From assembly GCF_010686705.1 (NCBI RefSeq), contig NZ_JAAGWY010000002.1, forward strand, positions 272,001-336,000: a stretch of DNA of 64,000 bases, read 5' to 3'. Each line of letters opens with the position of its first letter. Position 1 is the first letter of the stretch. Under the pieces are notes generated by a model. The model had not been told where the DNA came from. It was given only the letters and a program-made list of their open reading frames with translations, and made no database searches. The translations under genes and the position numbers were made by a program. The stretch is from Leifsonia tongyongensis (GTDB lineage Bacteria > Actinomycetota > Actinomycetes > Actinomycetales > Microbacteriaceae). This document shows, piece by piece, positions 55,101 through 63,315 of the stretch.

Positions 55101-55517
55101 ATGAGGGCCAATGCGAACCTGTTCTGGATCCTTGCGGGGTTCTTCCTCTTCTCGGCGGTCCTCTACACGGTGTGGAGCCTTCTCTACTACGGCAAGGTCG
55201 AGTGGGTTGGTACGGTAGCGCTCACGCTGAGCACGATCCTGGGTACCTTCCTCGCCTTCTACATCAGTCGGTCGCACAGGTCGCAGGGCGGCGAACTGCC
55301 GGAGGACCTCCTCGACGCCAACATCGACGACGGCGATCCTGAGCTCGGGCACTTCAGCCCGTGGAGCTGGTGGCCGATCGCCCTCGCGTTCGGCGCGGGC
55401 CTCGTCGTACTCGGAATCGCCGTGGGATTCTGGCTCGCGTACATCGGAGTGGCGTTCACGATCGTCTGCCTGGTCGGTTGGACCTACGAGTACTACCGCG
55501 GATACTTCGCTCGCTGA
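55101..55517 (+). CDS. ctaF: Cytochrome c oxidase subunit IV (CtaF)
   Basis: The product (138 aa) has four predicted membrane segments (NLFWILAGFFLFSAVLYTVW, VALTLSTILGTFLAFYI, IALAFGAGLVVLGIAVGFWL, VAFTIVCLVGWTYEY), as in the actinobacterial subunit IV. It belongs to the ctaCDF operon. The 361-bp gap after it is filled by a 14-bp tandem array and has no gene. Confidence 0.93.
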   Translation: MRANANLFWILAGFFLFSAVLYTVWSLLYYGKVEWVGTVALTLSTILGTFLAFYISRSHRSQGGELPEDLLDANIDDGDPELGHFSPWSWWPIALAFGAGLVVLGIAVGFWLAYIGVAFTIVCLVGWTYEYYRGYFAR

Positions 55518-55565
55518 CGGCTGGCTGGTGACCGCTGGGTAGGGATCGCGGCGAGCGTGTCCCTG

Positions 55566-55887
55566 GCTGGCTCGTGCGGCCTGGCTCGTGCGACCTGGCT
55601 CGTGCGGCCTAGCTAACGCGACCTGGCTCGTGCGGCCTGGCTAACGCGACCTGGCTCGTGCGACCTGGCTAACGCGACCTGGCTCGTGCGGCCCGGCTAA
55701 CGCGACCTGACTCCTGGGGCCTGGCTAACGCGACCTGGCTCGTGCGGCCCGGCTAACGCGACCTGGCTCGTGCGGCCCGGCTAACGCGACCTGACTCGTG
55801 CGGCCCGGCTAACGCGACCTGACTCCTGGGGCCTGGCTAACGCGACCTGGCTCGTGCGACCTGGCTAACGCGACCTGGCTAACGCGA
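55566..55887. repeat. Tandem array I, 23 units of 14 bp between ctaF and the rRNA methyltransferase gene
   Basis: Twenty-three contiguous 14-bp units mostly alternate between CCTGGCTCGTGCGG and CCTGGCTAACGCGA types (CCCGGCT and CCTGACT variants occur), so the higher-order period is about 28 bp. A third type, CCTGACTCCTGGGG, appears twice. The stop codon and last two codons of the convergent methyltransferase gene lie in the last unit. Repeats have no unique spacers, so it is not a CRISPR array. Confidence 0.95.
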
Positions 55888-56703
55888 CCTGAACGCGAGA
55901 ACGTCGACAGCCGCAGTGACCGTGGACTTCGCGGCCGGCTGCGACGGGGCGGGCCCCGTCACATGATGTGCTGACGGACCCATCGTCACCAAGGAGTCCG
56001 CGACAGCAGTGTCGTACGCGATGTCGAACACGACAGCGGTTTCCGCTGCGAGCCCGAAGAGCGAATCGGCGGATTCGATCAGCGTGGCAGCCTTGTCGGC
56101 GGGCACGTCGAGCATCCGCCCCCCTTCGCGGAGTTCCTGCAGGTGCTCCGGGCGCGGCACGACGACTGCAAGCAGGCCGCCCGGTGCCAGGATGCGGTGG
56201 AATTCCGGCAGGTTGCGCGGAGCGAAGACGTTGAGCACGAGGTCGGCGATGCCGTCCCGGATCGGAAGCGGCCGCCACGTGTCGGCGACCAGACCGTCGA
56301 CAGCGCCCGAACCTCTGACGGCTCGTGAGACGGCGGCGGGGGAGAGATCCATCGCGAGACCGCGAACGCCTGGGCGAGTCGCGAGGAGCGACCGCAGGTA
56401 GTAGCCGGTGCCGGTGCCGGTGTCGACGATGCGGCTGGCCCCCGGGGCCGTGTTCAGGATCCTGCTGAGGGCGTCGACGATGGGCGCATAGGTTCCCCGA
56501 TCGAGAACCTGCGCACGAGCATCCAGCATCGAAGCGGTGTCTCCGACGACCCGCGAGCGCGGACCGAGCAGCGACACGTAGCCGCGCTTGTTGACGTCGT
56601 AGCGATGCCCGGTCGTGCAGCCCAGGATGCTGCCTGAGACCGCGGCCAAAGGCTCCCTGCACACCGGGCACGTCAGCCACTCTGCGAGCGTCTCAGCAGA
56701 CAT
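55879..56703 (-). CDS. RlmA-type 23S rRNA (guanine-N1)-methyltransferase
   Basis: The product (274 aa) has an N-terminal zinc ribbon (WLTCPVCREPL, then GCTTGHRYDVNKRGYVSLL) and a SAM-binding domain (RIVDTGTGTGYYLRSLL). The RlmA family methylates G745 or G748 of 23S rRNA, the latter giving resistance to some macrolides in Gram-positives; which is made here cannot be read. The catalytic-like NVFAPRNLPEFHRILAPGG is present. The stop and last residues (SR) are coded by the tandem array. It ends convergent to ctaF. Confidence 0.85.
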   Translation of the reverse strand: MSAETLAEWLTCPVCREPLAAVSGSILGCTTGHRYDVNKRGYVSLLGPRSRVVGDTASMLDARAQVLDRGTYAPIVDALSRILNTAPGASRIVDTGTGTGYYLRSLLATRPGVRGLAMDLSPAAVSRAVRGSGAVDGLVADTWRPLPIRDGIADLVLNVFAPRNLPEFHRILAPGGLLAVVVPRPEHLQELREGGRMLDVPADKAATLIESADSLFGLAAETAVVFDIAYDTAVADSLVTMGPSAHHVTGPAPSQPAAKSTVTAAVDVLAFRSR

Positions 56704-56744
56704 TCGTTCCTCCTGTCGCGGGCTGCCGTACCGGTCCGAGAAGG

Positions 56745-56786
56745 CGAATGCGCCGACCGCGATCGAAATCGCGGCCGGCGCATTCG
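56745..56786 (-). terminator. Long hairpin after the qcr operon
   Basis: CGAATGCGCCG (56745-56755) pairs with CGGCGCATTCG (56776-56786), and inside it CCGCGAT (56757-56763), loop CGAA, pairs with ATCGCGG (56768-56774), with one A-C mismatch between them. The whole stem is 18 pairs. It lies after the qcrB stop on the minus strand. No U-tract follows. Confidence 0.65.
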
Positions 56787-56809
56787 TACCGTGAGCTGGA
56801 CGTCCGGAC

Positions 56810-58450
56810 CTAGTGGTGACCGGAACTCGACTCGAGCTCGCCCCTGCTCGGCGGAACGATCCGGTCCTCGAAGAACCAGCGGGACAGCCCGGAGCGCATC
56901 CGCGTGCCCAAGGTGATCTTGCCTTTGTCGTTCGGGCGGACCATCAGAGGCTCGTACGTTTCGAAGCTCACCAGGCGCCAGCGCTCGTACTCGTCGAGCG
57001 GCTCATGCACCTCGATGAACTCGCCGCCGGGCAGCTTGACGATACGACCCGATTCGAAGCCGTGGAGCGCGATCGAGCGATCCTTCTTCTGAAGGGCGAT
57101 GCAGACGCGCTTCGTGAGGAAGTAGGCGATGAACGGTCCGAGGATCGCCATGGCCTGGATCGCGTGGATCACGCCTTCCATGGTCACTTTGAAGTGCACG
57201 GCGATGATGTCCGAGCTCGCCGCAGCCCAGAGGGCCGCATAGAACGTCACGCCTGCTGCACCGATCGCCGTGCGGGTGGCCGCGTTGCGCGGGCGGTCCA
57301 GCAGGTGGTGCTCACGCTTGTCGCCCGTGATCCAGGCTTCGATGAACGGGTAGAACCAGACCAGCACGATGAAGACGCCGATCGCCACGAGCGGGACGAT
57401 GATGTTGAACGACCACGTGCGATTCAGCCAGACGAACTCCCAGCCCGGTGGGATCAGGCGCAGTGCACCGTCGGCGAAGCCGATGTACCAGTCGGGCTGT
57501 GTGCCCGCCGACACCGGCGATGGGTCATATGGACCGTAGTTCCAGATCGGGTTGATCGTGAACAGCGAGGCGATCAGTGCGATCACACCGAAGATGATGA
57601 AGAAGAAGCCGCCGGCCTTCGCGGCGTACACCGGGAGGACCGGATAGCCGACGACGTTGCCTTCGGTTCGGCCAGGCGCCGCGTACTGGGTGTGCTTGTG
57701 GATGACGACGAAGACCAGATGGAGCCCGATGAAGGCGACCACCAGCGCCGGCAGCAACAGAATATGGAGCGTGTACAGCCGGCCGACGATCGCCGTGCCG
57801 GGGAACTCGCCGCCGAACAGGAGGAACGAGGTCCAGGTCCCGATGACCGGGATGCCCTTGATCAGTCCGTCGATGATGCGGAGGCCGTTGCCCGAGAGCA
57901 GGTCGTCAGGAAGCGAGTATCCCGTGAAGCCCTCGGCCATCGCCAGGATGAACAGCGTGAAGCCGATGACCCAGTTGAGTTCGCGCGGCTTGCGGAAGGC
58001 GCCGGTGAAGAACACGCGCAGCATGTGAAGGCCGATCGCAGCCACGAACAGCAGGGCCGCCCAGTGGTGGATCTGGCGCATCAGCAGACCGCCGCGGATC
58101 TCGAACGAGATGTTCAGGGTGCTCGACATCGCAGCAGACATGGATACGCCCTTGAGGGGGACGTACGAGCCGTTGTAGACGACCTCGGCCATCGAGGCCT
58201 GGAAGAAGAACGTCAGGAACGTCCCCGTCAGCAGGATGACGATGAAGCTGTAGAGGGCGACCTCACCAAGGAGGAACGACCAGTGGTCGGGGAAGATCTT
58301 GCGACCGAACTCCTTGACCGCGCCGGAGATGCTGGTGCGGTCTTCGATGTAGTTCGCGGCGGCCGCCGTGAACCCGCCCTTCTTGGCGGGGGCCACCGTG
58401 GTGGGCCCTTCGAAGTGTGCCGCAGACGATGCGGCTGCTGACGTGCTCAA
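56810..58450 (-). CDS. qcrB: Cytochrome bc1 complex cytochrome b subunit
   Basis: The product (546 aa) holds the two b haems and the quinol sites. Eight or more membrane helices are visible, with FEIRGGLLMRQIHHWAALLF and PALVVAFIGLHLVFVVIHKH as haem-ligand regions and PDWYIGFADGALRLIPP as the Qo-like loop. The start TTG 58450 overlaps the qcrA stop (TTGA), so translation is coupled. Length fits the extended actinobacterial QcrB. Confidence 0.95.
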   Translation of the reverse strand: MSTSAAASSAAHFEGPTTVAPAKKGGFTAAAANYIEDRTSISGAVKEFGRKIFPDHWSFLLGEVALYSFIVILLTGTFLTFFFQASMAEVVYNGSYVPLKGVSMSAAMSSTLNISFEIRGGLLMRQIHHWAALLFVAAIGLHMLRVFFTGAFRKPRELNWVIGFTLFILAMAEGFTGYSLPDDLLSGNGLRIIDGLIKGIPVIGTWTSFLLFGGEFPGTAIVGRLYTLHILLLPALVVAFIGLHLVFVVIHKHTQYAAPGRTEGNVVGYPVLPVYAAKAGGFFFIIFGVIALIASLFTINPIWNYGPYDPSPVSAGTQPDWYIGFADGALRLIPPGWEFVWLNRTWSFNIIVPLVAIGVFIVLVWFYPFIEAWITGDKREHHLLDRPRNAATRTAIGAAGVTFYAALWAAASSDIIAVHFKVTMEGVIHAIQAMAILGPFIAYFLTKRVCIALQKKDRSIALHGFESGRIVKLPGGEFIEVHEPLDEYERWRLVSFETYEPLMVRPNDKGKITLGTRMRSGLSRWFFEDRIVPPSRGELESSSGHH

Positions 58451-59520
58451 CTGCGCTCCCAGAAGCTCGGTCCGACTGGCTCGGTGAAGTCACTGCGTGC
58501 GATGAGGTAGCCCTCGGAGTCGACCGTGATCGGCAGCTGGGGCAGCGGGCGTTTGGCCGGCCCGAAGATGACTTCGGCCTCGTGCGTGATGTCGAACTGC
58601 GACTGGTGGCACGGGCACAGCAGGTGGTGGGTCTGCTGCTCGTACAGTGCGACCGGGCAGCCGACGTGGGTGCAGATCTTGGAGTAGGCGACGATTCCGT
58701 CGTAGTTCCAGTCCCTGCGGCCGGGGGAGACGTGGAGGTCCTCCGGCTTGAGGCGCATGAGCAGCACTGCGGCTTTCGCCTTCTGCTCCAGGGCGTCCTC
58801 TCTCTCGTTGAGCCCCTCGGGGATCACGTGGAAAGCGGAACCGAGCGTGACGTCCGCGGCCTTGATCGGCGTACCGGACGGGTCGCGCGTGAGACGCAGG
58901 CCCTTCTTCCACATGGTGTGGGAGAGGAGAGTCACCGGGTTCTCGTTCTGCGGCGCGAGACCGCGGAAGAGGACGACGGCGGGAAGGGGGAAGACGACGA
59001 GCGCGCCGATGAGGCTGTTGCGGATGAGCGTGCGCCGGTTGAATCCGGACTCCTCGTCGGCGATGCGGAAGATCTCGGCCGCACGTTCGGTGGTCTGTGC
59101 TTTGCCACGGGTCGGGTGGCGCAGGTCGATGCCCTCGCGCTCGTGCATGAGGGCCTTGCCCCAGTGGACGGCGCCGATGCCGATGGCGAGGAGCGCGAGC
59201 GCGATGCCGAGACCGATGAACATGTTGTTTAGGTGGACCGAACCGGGGTCGTTGTCCTCGATCGGGAATGCCATGTAGGCGGCAATGGCCCAGACGCTTC
59301 CGGCGATCGACAGGTAGAACAAGGTGTAGATCACCCGTTCGGCCCGGCGTGCCTTCTTCGGGTCGATGTCCGTCACACGCAATCGGTGCGGCGGGAATCC
59401 CGGGTTCTCGACAGGGTCGTGCAGGATGACCGCCGTACCGGGGTCGCCCTCCCTGTGGACTTCGACGGCCGACGAGCCGGCCGGAGTCAGCTCGGTGCCG
59501 CCGTTATCGTCCTGTGCCAT
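58447..59520 (-). CDS. qcrA: Cytochrome bc1 complex Rieske iron-sulfur subunit
   Basis: The product (357 aa) has an N-terminal region with three membrane helices, the actinobacterial form, and a Rieske domain with CTHVGCPVALYEQ and LCPCHQSQFD that bind the 2Fe-2S cluster through two Cys and two His. ATG 59520 follows GGAGAA at about 4-6 nt. It transfers electrons from quinol to the QcrC haems. Confidence 0.96.
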   Translation of the reverse strand: MAQDDNGGTELTPAGSSAVEVHREGDPGTAVILHDPVENPGFPPHRLRVTDIDPKKARRAERVIYTLFYLSIAGSVWAIAAYMAFPIEDNDPGSVHLNNMFIGLGIALALLAIGIGAVHWGKALMHEREGIDLRHPTRGKAQTTERAAEIFRIADEESGFNRRTLIRNSLIGALVVFPLPAVVLFRGLAPQNENPVTLLSHTMWKKGLRLTRDPSGTPIKAADVTLGSAFHVIPEGLNEREDALEQKAKAAVLLMRLKPEDLHVSPGRRDWNYDGIVAYSKICTHVGCPVALYEQQTHHLLCPCHQSQFDITHEAEVIFGPAKRPLPQLPITVDSEGYLIARSDFTEPVGPSFWERS

Positions 59521-59557
59521 TGTTCTCCTTCGTGCGCTGTGTCATGTCAAGTACCGG

Positions 59558-60406
59558 CTAGTTCGACTTCGCTGTGATCCAGACGGTCAGCGCAATGACG
59601 GCGCCGACACCGAAGATCCAGAGGAACAGGCCCTCGGCGACGGGGCCGAGCGAACCGAGCTCGAATCCGCCCGGGGACTGGTTCTTCTCGATGTACTTGA
59701 GGTAGGTGATGATGTCGCGCTTGTCGGACGGCGAGATGTTCAGGTCGTTGAACACGGGCATGTTCTGGGGCCCTGTGACCATCGCCTCGTAGATGTGCTG
59801 GGCGCTGACGCCCTTCAGCGGCGGAGCGTACTTGCCCTCGGTGAGTGCGCCACCCGCGCCGGCGACGTTGTGGCACATGGCGCAGTTGACGCGGAAGAGC
59901 TCACCGCCGTTGGCGGCGTTGCCTTTGCCGTCGAGCAGCGACGCGTCAGGAATCCCCGGCCCGGGGGCGAGCGATGCGACGTAGGCGGAGAGCGCCTTGA
60001 TGTCGGCTTCGGTGAACTGGACCGGCTTCTCGGGTGCCTGGGGCCCCTGCATGGCCATCGGCATGCGGCCCGTGCCGACCTGGAAGTCGACGGCCGCCGC
60101 ACCGACGCCGATGAGGCTCGGGCCGTTGCTGGTTCCGGTCGCGTTCAGACCGTGACAGGTCGCGCAGTTGGCCTGGAAGAGCTTCTTGCCCTGGTCGACG
60201 GACTCCTGCGACGCGACCGTCGGTGCTGCGGATGCGGTCGACGTGTTGAATGCCGCATAGGCTCCGCCGGTGAGGCCGAGGCCGATCGCGATCAGTGCGA
60301 TCGTCGCCAGCGGGTGCCGGCGCCCGGCCTTGCGATTCGGACCGGCCGGCCGGCTCGAACGGGCCTGTCGACTCGGTCGGGCCGTGGTGTGCGTGTTGGC
60401 GCGCAT
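59558..60406 (-). CDS. qcrC: Diheme cytochrome c subunit of bc1 complex
   Basis: The product (282 aa) has two CxxCH haem sites (CATCHGL and CAMCHNV), replacing a soluble cytochrome c. An Arg-rich cytoplasmic tail and a membrane helix (LATIALIAIGLGLTGGAYAAF) come first, and a second helix is at the C-terminus (GLFLWIFGVGAVIALTVWI). ATG 60406 is used. It is 37 bp from qcrA and 24 bp after ctaE. Confidence 0.95.
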   Translation of the reverse strand: MRANTHTTARPSRQARSSRPAGPNRKAGRRHPLATIALIAIGLGLTGGAYAAFNTSTASAAPTVASQESVDQGKKLFQANCATCHGLNATGTSNGPSLIGVGAAAVDFQVGTGRMPMAMQGPQAPEKPVQFTEADIKALSAYVASLAPGPGIPDASLLDGKGNAANGGELFRVNCAMCHNVAGAGGALTEGKYAPPLKGVSAQHIYEAMVTGPQNMPVFNDLNISPSDKRDIITYLKYIEKNQSPGGFELGSLGPVAEGLFLWIFGVGAVIALTVWITAKSN

Positions 60407-60430
60407 GGTGGTGAGGTCTGCTCCTGATTC

Positions 60431-61060
60431 CTATTTGAGAACGTAGATGACCAGGAAGAGCCCGATCCAGACGACGTCGACGAAGTGCCAGTAATAGGAG
60501 ACGACGATGGCGCTCGTCGCCTCCTTGTGACCGAAGGTCTTGACCGCGAACGCGCGGCCGATGACGAGGAGGAAGGCGATGAGGCCGCCTGTGACGTGCA
60601 GACCGTGGAAGCCGGTGGTGAGGTAGAAGGCGGAACCGTAGGAGTTGGAGCTCAGGCTGATGCCCTCGGTGACGAGCGTGGCGTACTCCATGATCTGGCC
60701 CGCGACGAAGACCGCACCGAGCGCGTAGGTGAGCGTGAACCACTCGACCATGCCCCACTGGCTCGGCTTCCAGCCCACGGAACGGGGCTGAAGACGCTCT
60801 GCGGCGAACACCCCGAACTGGCAGGTGAACGAGCTCGACACCAGGATGATCGTGTTCGTCAGCGAGTACGGAATGTTGAGGTGCGCGGTCTCAGCGGCCC
60901 ACAGTGCGGGCGATGTCGACCGCAGCGTGAAGTAGATCGCGAAGAGCCCCGCGAAGAACATGACCTCACTGCCCAGCCAGACAATGGTGCCGACAGCCAC
61001 GACGTTGGGCCGGTTGATTGAGGGCGCACTCGCCGTAGGAGATATTGAGGTGCTCGTCAC
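60431..61060 (-). CDS. ctaE: Cytochrome c oxidase subunit III
   Basis: The product (209 aa) has about five membrane helices, including [20 protein letters not shown] and [18 protein letters not shown] with the conserved His. It starts the minus-strand ctaE-qcrCAB operon. The GTG at 61060 is chosen over an upstream in-frame start because homology begins near it and CATAAT lies just before. Subunits I, II and IV are encoded in the ctaCDF operon. Confidence 0.94.
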   Translation of the reverse strand: MTSTSISPTASAPSINRPNVVAVGTIVWLGSEVMFFAGLFAIYFTLRSTSPALWAAETAHLNIPYSLTNTIILVSSSFTCQFGVFAAERLQPRSVGWKPSQWGMVEWFTLTYALGAVFVAGQIMEYATLVTEGISLSSNSYGSAFYLTTGFHGLHVTGGLIAFLLVIGRAFAVKTFGHKEATSAIVVSYYWHFVDVVWIGLFLVIYVLK

Positions 61061-61066
61061 GGTTCC

Positions 61067-61072
61067 ATTATG
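61067..61072 (-). promoter_or_regulatory. Candidate -10 box (CATAAT) of ctaE
   Basis: On the minus strand CATAAT ends 6 nt before GTG 61060, with no ribosome site between. A leaderless ctaE-qcrCAB transcript is inferred; no matching -35 is found. Confidence 0.4.
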
Positions 61073-61129
61073 GCCGAAAAGGAGTCGGGGTTTTCTCATT
61101 CGTCGGGCCAGTCTGCGCCGGATTTCCGG

Positions 61130-61148
61130 TTAGGCTTGCCTTAGTTTG
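61130..61148. promoter_or_regulatory. Candidate DtxR/IdeR-type iron box
   Basis: TTAGGCTTGCCTTAGTTTG matches the known DtxR/IdeR consensus TWAGGTWAGSCTWACCTWA at 14 of 19 positions by eye. It lies in the divergent gap, 70 nt upstream of ctaE and 54 nt upstream of trpD. Control of haem-containing oxidase genes by iron is plausible; the mismatches in the right half make it tentative. Confidence 0.4.
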
Positions 61149-61189
61149 CAGGCTCGAACGCGGTTGGGCACAGCACTGCACCGCCTCAG

Positions 61190-61195
61190 TAGGAT
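61190..61195 (+). promoter_or_regulatory. Candidate -10 box (TAGGAT) of trpD
   Basis: TAGGAT ends 6 nt before ATG 61202, consistent with a leaderless transcript. TTGGGC at 61164-61169 would be a -35 but has a 20-nt spacer. Confidence 0.45.
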
Positions 61196-61201
61196 CGCTG
61201 T

Positions 61202-62251
61202 ATGACGGAATCTCCGAGCTGGTCGTCCACCCTTACGTCGCTGCTCGGCGGCGAAGACCTGAGCGTCGCCAATGCGGCGTGGGCGATGGAGCAGGTCATG
61301 ACCGGCAAGGCGACGTCTGCGCAGCTCGCCGGGTTCCTTGTCGCACTGCGCGCGAAAGGCGAGACCGTCGACGAGATCGTCGGGTTCCGCGACGCGATCC
61401 TCGACCACGCCATCCCCTTGCCGGTCAATCCGATGGCCCTCGACATCGTGGGTACCGGTGGAGACCGCTTCGGCACCGTGAACGTCTCGACGACGGCTGC
61501 CATCGTCGCGGCGGCTGCGGGAGTGCCGGTCATCAAGCACGGCAACCGCGCCGCGAGTTCGTCCTCGGGGTCGTCGGATGTGCTTGCGGCCCTCGGAATC
61601 GACCTGGGCCTGCCTGCGGAGAAGGTCGCGGAGGTCTTCGAGCGCACCGGGATCACGTTCGCGTACGCATCCGCGTTCCATCCGGGATTCGCGAACGCCG
61701 GCCCCGCGCGTGCCGAGCTCGGCATCCCCACCGTCTTCAACTTCCTCGGTCCGCTCTGCAACCCGGCGCGCCCCGAGGCGTCCGCCGTCGGGGTGGCCCA
61801 GCTCGACCGTGTACCGCTGATCGTCGGCGTCTTCCAGACGCGCGGCGCGACGGCGCTCGTGTTCCGCGGTGACGACGGGCTCGACGAGCTCTCGACCACC
61901 GGTCACAGCCACGTGTGGGAGGTCTCACGCGGCCTGGTCACCGAACACGACATCGATCCGCGGGATCTCGGTATTCCCCGGGCGACGATCGCCGACCTCC
62001 TGGGAGGCGACGCGGCCCACAACGCCGACGTCGTCCGTGCCGTGCTCGCCGGGCAGGAAGGCCCCGTGCGCGACATCGTATTGCTCAACGCGGCAGCGGG
62101 GCTCGTTTCGTACGAGCTCGCGCTCGACCCGTCGAGGGTTCAGGATGCCATCCTGGATCGTTTCCGTTCGAAAATGGCGGTCGCCGCCCAGGCGATCGAC
62201 TCCGGGGCGGCTGCCTCGAAGCTCGAGGAGTGGGTTGCGGCCACACGCTGA
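61202..62251 (+). CDS. trpD: Anthranilate phosphoribosyltransferase
   Basis: The product (349 aa) joins anthranilate to PRPP in tryptophan synthesis. Motifs are DIVGTGGDRFGTVNVSTTAA (PRPP site), VIKHGNRAASSSSGSSDVL and HPGFANAGPAR. It stands alone, apart from other trp genes, next to the ctaE-qcr block as in mycobacteria. It is 14 bp from dhaK. Confidence 0.95.
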   Translation: MTESPSWSSTLTSLLGGEDLSVANAAWAMEQVMTGKATSAQLAGFLVALRAKGETVDEIVGFRDAILDHAIPLPVNPMALDIVGTGGDRFGTVNVSTTAAIVAAAAGVPVIKHGNRAASSSSGSSDVLAALGIDLGLPAEKVAEVFERTGITFAYASAFHPGFANAGPARAELGIPTVFNFLGPLCNPARPEASAVGVAQLDRVPLIVGVFQTRGATALVFRGDDGLDELSTTGHSHVWEVSRGLVTEHDIDPRDLGIPRATIADLLGGDAAHNADVVRAVLAGQEGPVRDIVLLNAAAGLVSYELALDPSRVQDAILDRFRSKMAVAAQAIDSGAAASKLEEWVAATR

Positions 62252-62265
62252 AAGGTAGGGTTTCA

Positions 62266-63267
62266 ATGAAGAAGCTCATCAACGACGTCCCCGACGTCGT
62301 GGACGAGACCCTCGACGGGTTCGCCCGAGCGCACGCCGACATCGTCATGGTGTCCCACGATCCGCGGTTCGTCTCCCGAGCCGGCGGTCCCGTCCAGGGC
62401 AAGGTCGGCCTCGTCAGCGGTGGTGGCAGCGGCCATGAGCCCCTGCACGCCGGCTTCGTCGGGCTCGGCATGCTCGACGCCGCGGTCCCGGGTGAGGTGT
62501 TCACATCACCGACACCGATGCCGATCGTCGGTGCGACCAAGGCGGCAGACGGGGGCGCGGGGGTCCTCCACATCGTCAAGAACTACACGGGCGACGTTCT
62601 GAACTTCGAGACCGCAGCCGACCTCGCGGCAGCGGAAGGGACCACGGTGCGAGCTGTCGTCGTCAACGACGACGTCGCCGTGCAGGACTCGCTGTATACG
62701 GCCGGGCGGCGCGGCGTCGCCGGGACGGTGCTCGTCGAGAAGATCGCAGGAGCAGCAGCGGAGCGCGGCGACGATCTGGATGCAGTGACGGCGATCGCTG
62801 AGAAAGTCAACGGACAGGTCCGCTCGATGGGTCTCGCACTCGCGGCGGGCACGGTCCCTCACGCAGGGGAGCCGGGGTTCGAGCTGGCCGACGACGAGAT
62901 CGAGTTCGGTGTGGGCATCCATGGTGAGCCCGGGCGAGAGCGCATCAAGCTCGAGCCGGCGGATGCACTGACAGACCGCCTGATGTCGGCGATCCTCGAC
63001 GACCTGCCGTTCGCATCCGGTGACAAAGTCCTGCTGTTCGTGAACGGGATGGGCGGAACCCCGCAGTCGGAGCTGTACATCGTGTTCCGGCGCGCGGCCG
63101 AGATCCTCGACGAGCGCGGCATCACGCTCGAGCGTTCGCTGGTGGGCAGCCTCGTCACCTCCCTGGAGATGCAGGGCGTGTCGATCACGGTGCTCAAGCT
63201 CGACGACGAACTGACCGCCCTCTGGGATGCGCCGGTGAACACGCCTGCGCTCCGCTGGGGCGTCTGA
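62266..63267 (+). CDS. dhaK: Dihydroxyacetone kinase substrate-binding subunit
   Basis: The product (333 aa) binds dihydroxyacetone covalently through a histidine. SGGGSGHEPLHAGFVGLGML is the DhaK signature, and the substrate His is His219 in GIHGEPGRER. It works with DhaL and the phosphotransferase DhaM. ATG 62266 follows AAAGGTAGGG. It is the first gene of the dha operon, 14 bp after trpD. Confidence 0.95.
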   Translation: MKKLINDVPDVVDETLDGFARAHADIVMVSHDPRFVSRAGGPVQGKVGLVSGGGSGHEPLHAGFVGLGMLDAAVPGEVFTSPTPMPIVGATKAADGGAGVLHIVKNYTGDVLNFETAADLAAAEGTTVRAVVVNDDVAVQDSLYTAGRRGVAGTVLVEKIAGAAAERGDDLDAVTAIAEKVNGQVRSMGLALAAGTVPHAGEPGFELADDEIEFGVGIHGEPGRERIKLEPADALTDRLMSAILDDLPFASGDKVLLFVNGMGGTPQSELYIVFRRAAEILDERGITLERSLVGSLVTSLEMQGVSITVLKLDDELTALWDAPVNTPALRWGV

Positions 63268-63315
63268 GGCACCGGTACACACGATGGGCGCAGCACACAC
63301 GATGGGAGTGACGGC

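Noticed and set aside
55566-55887. Possible CRISPR array
   Set aside because: Units are 14 bp, contiguous and lack unique spacers, and no cas gene is present.
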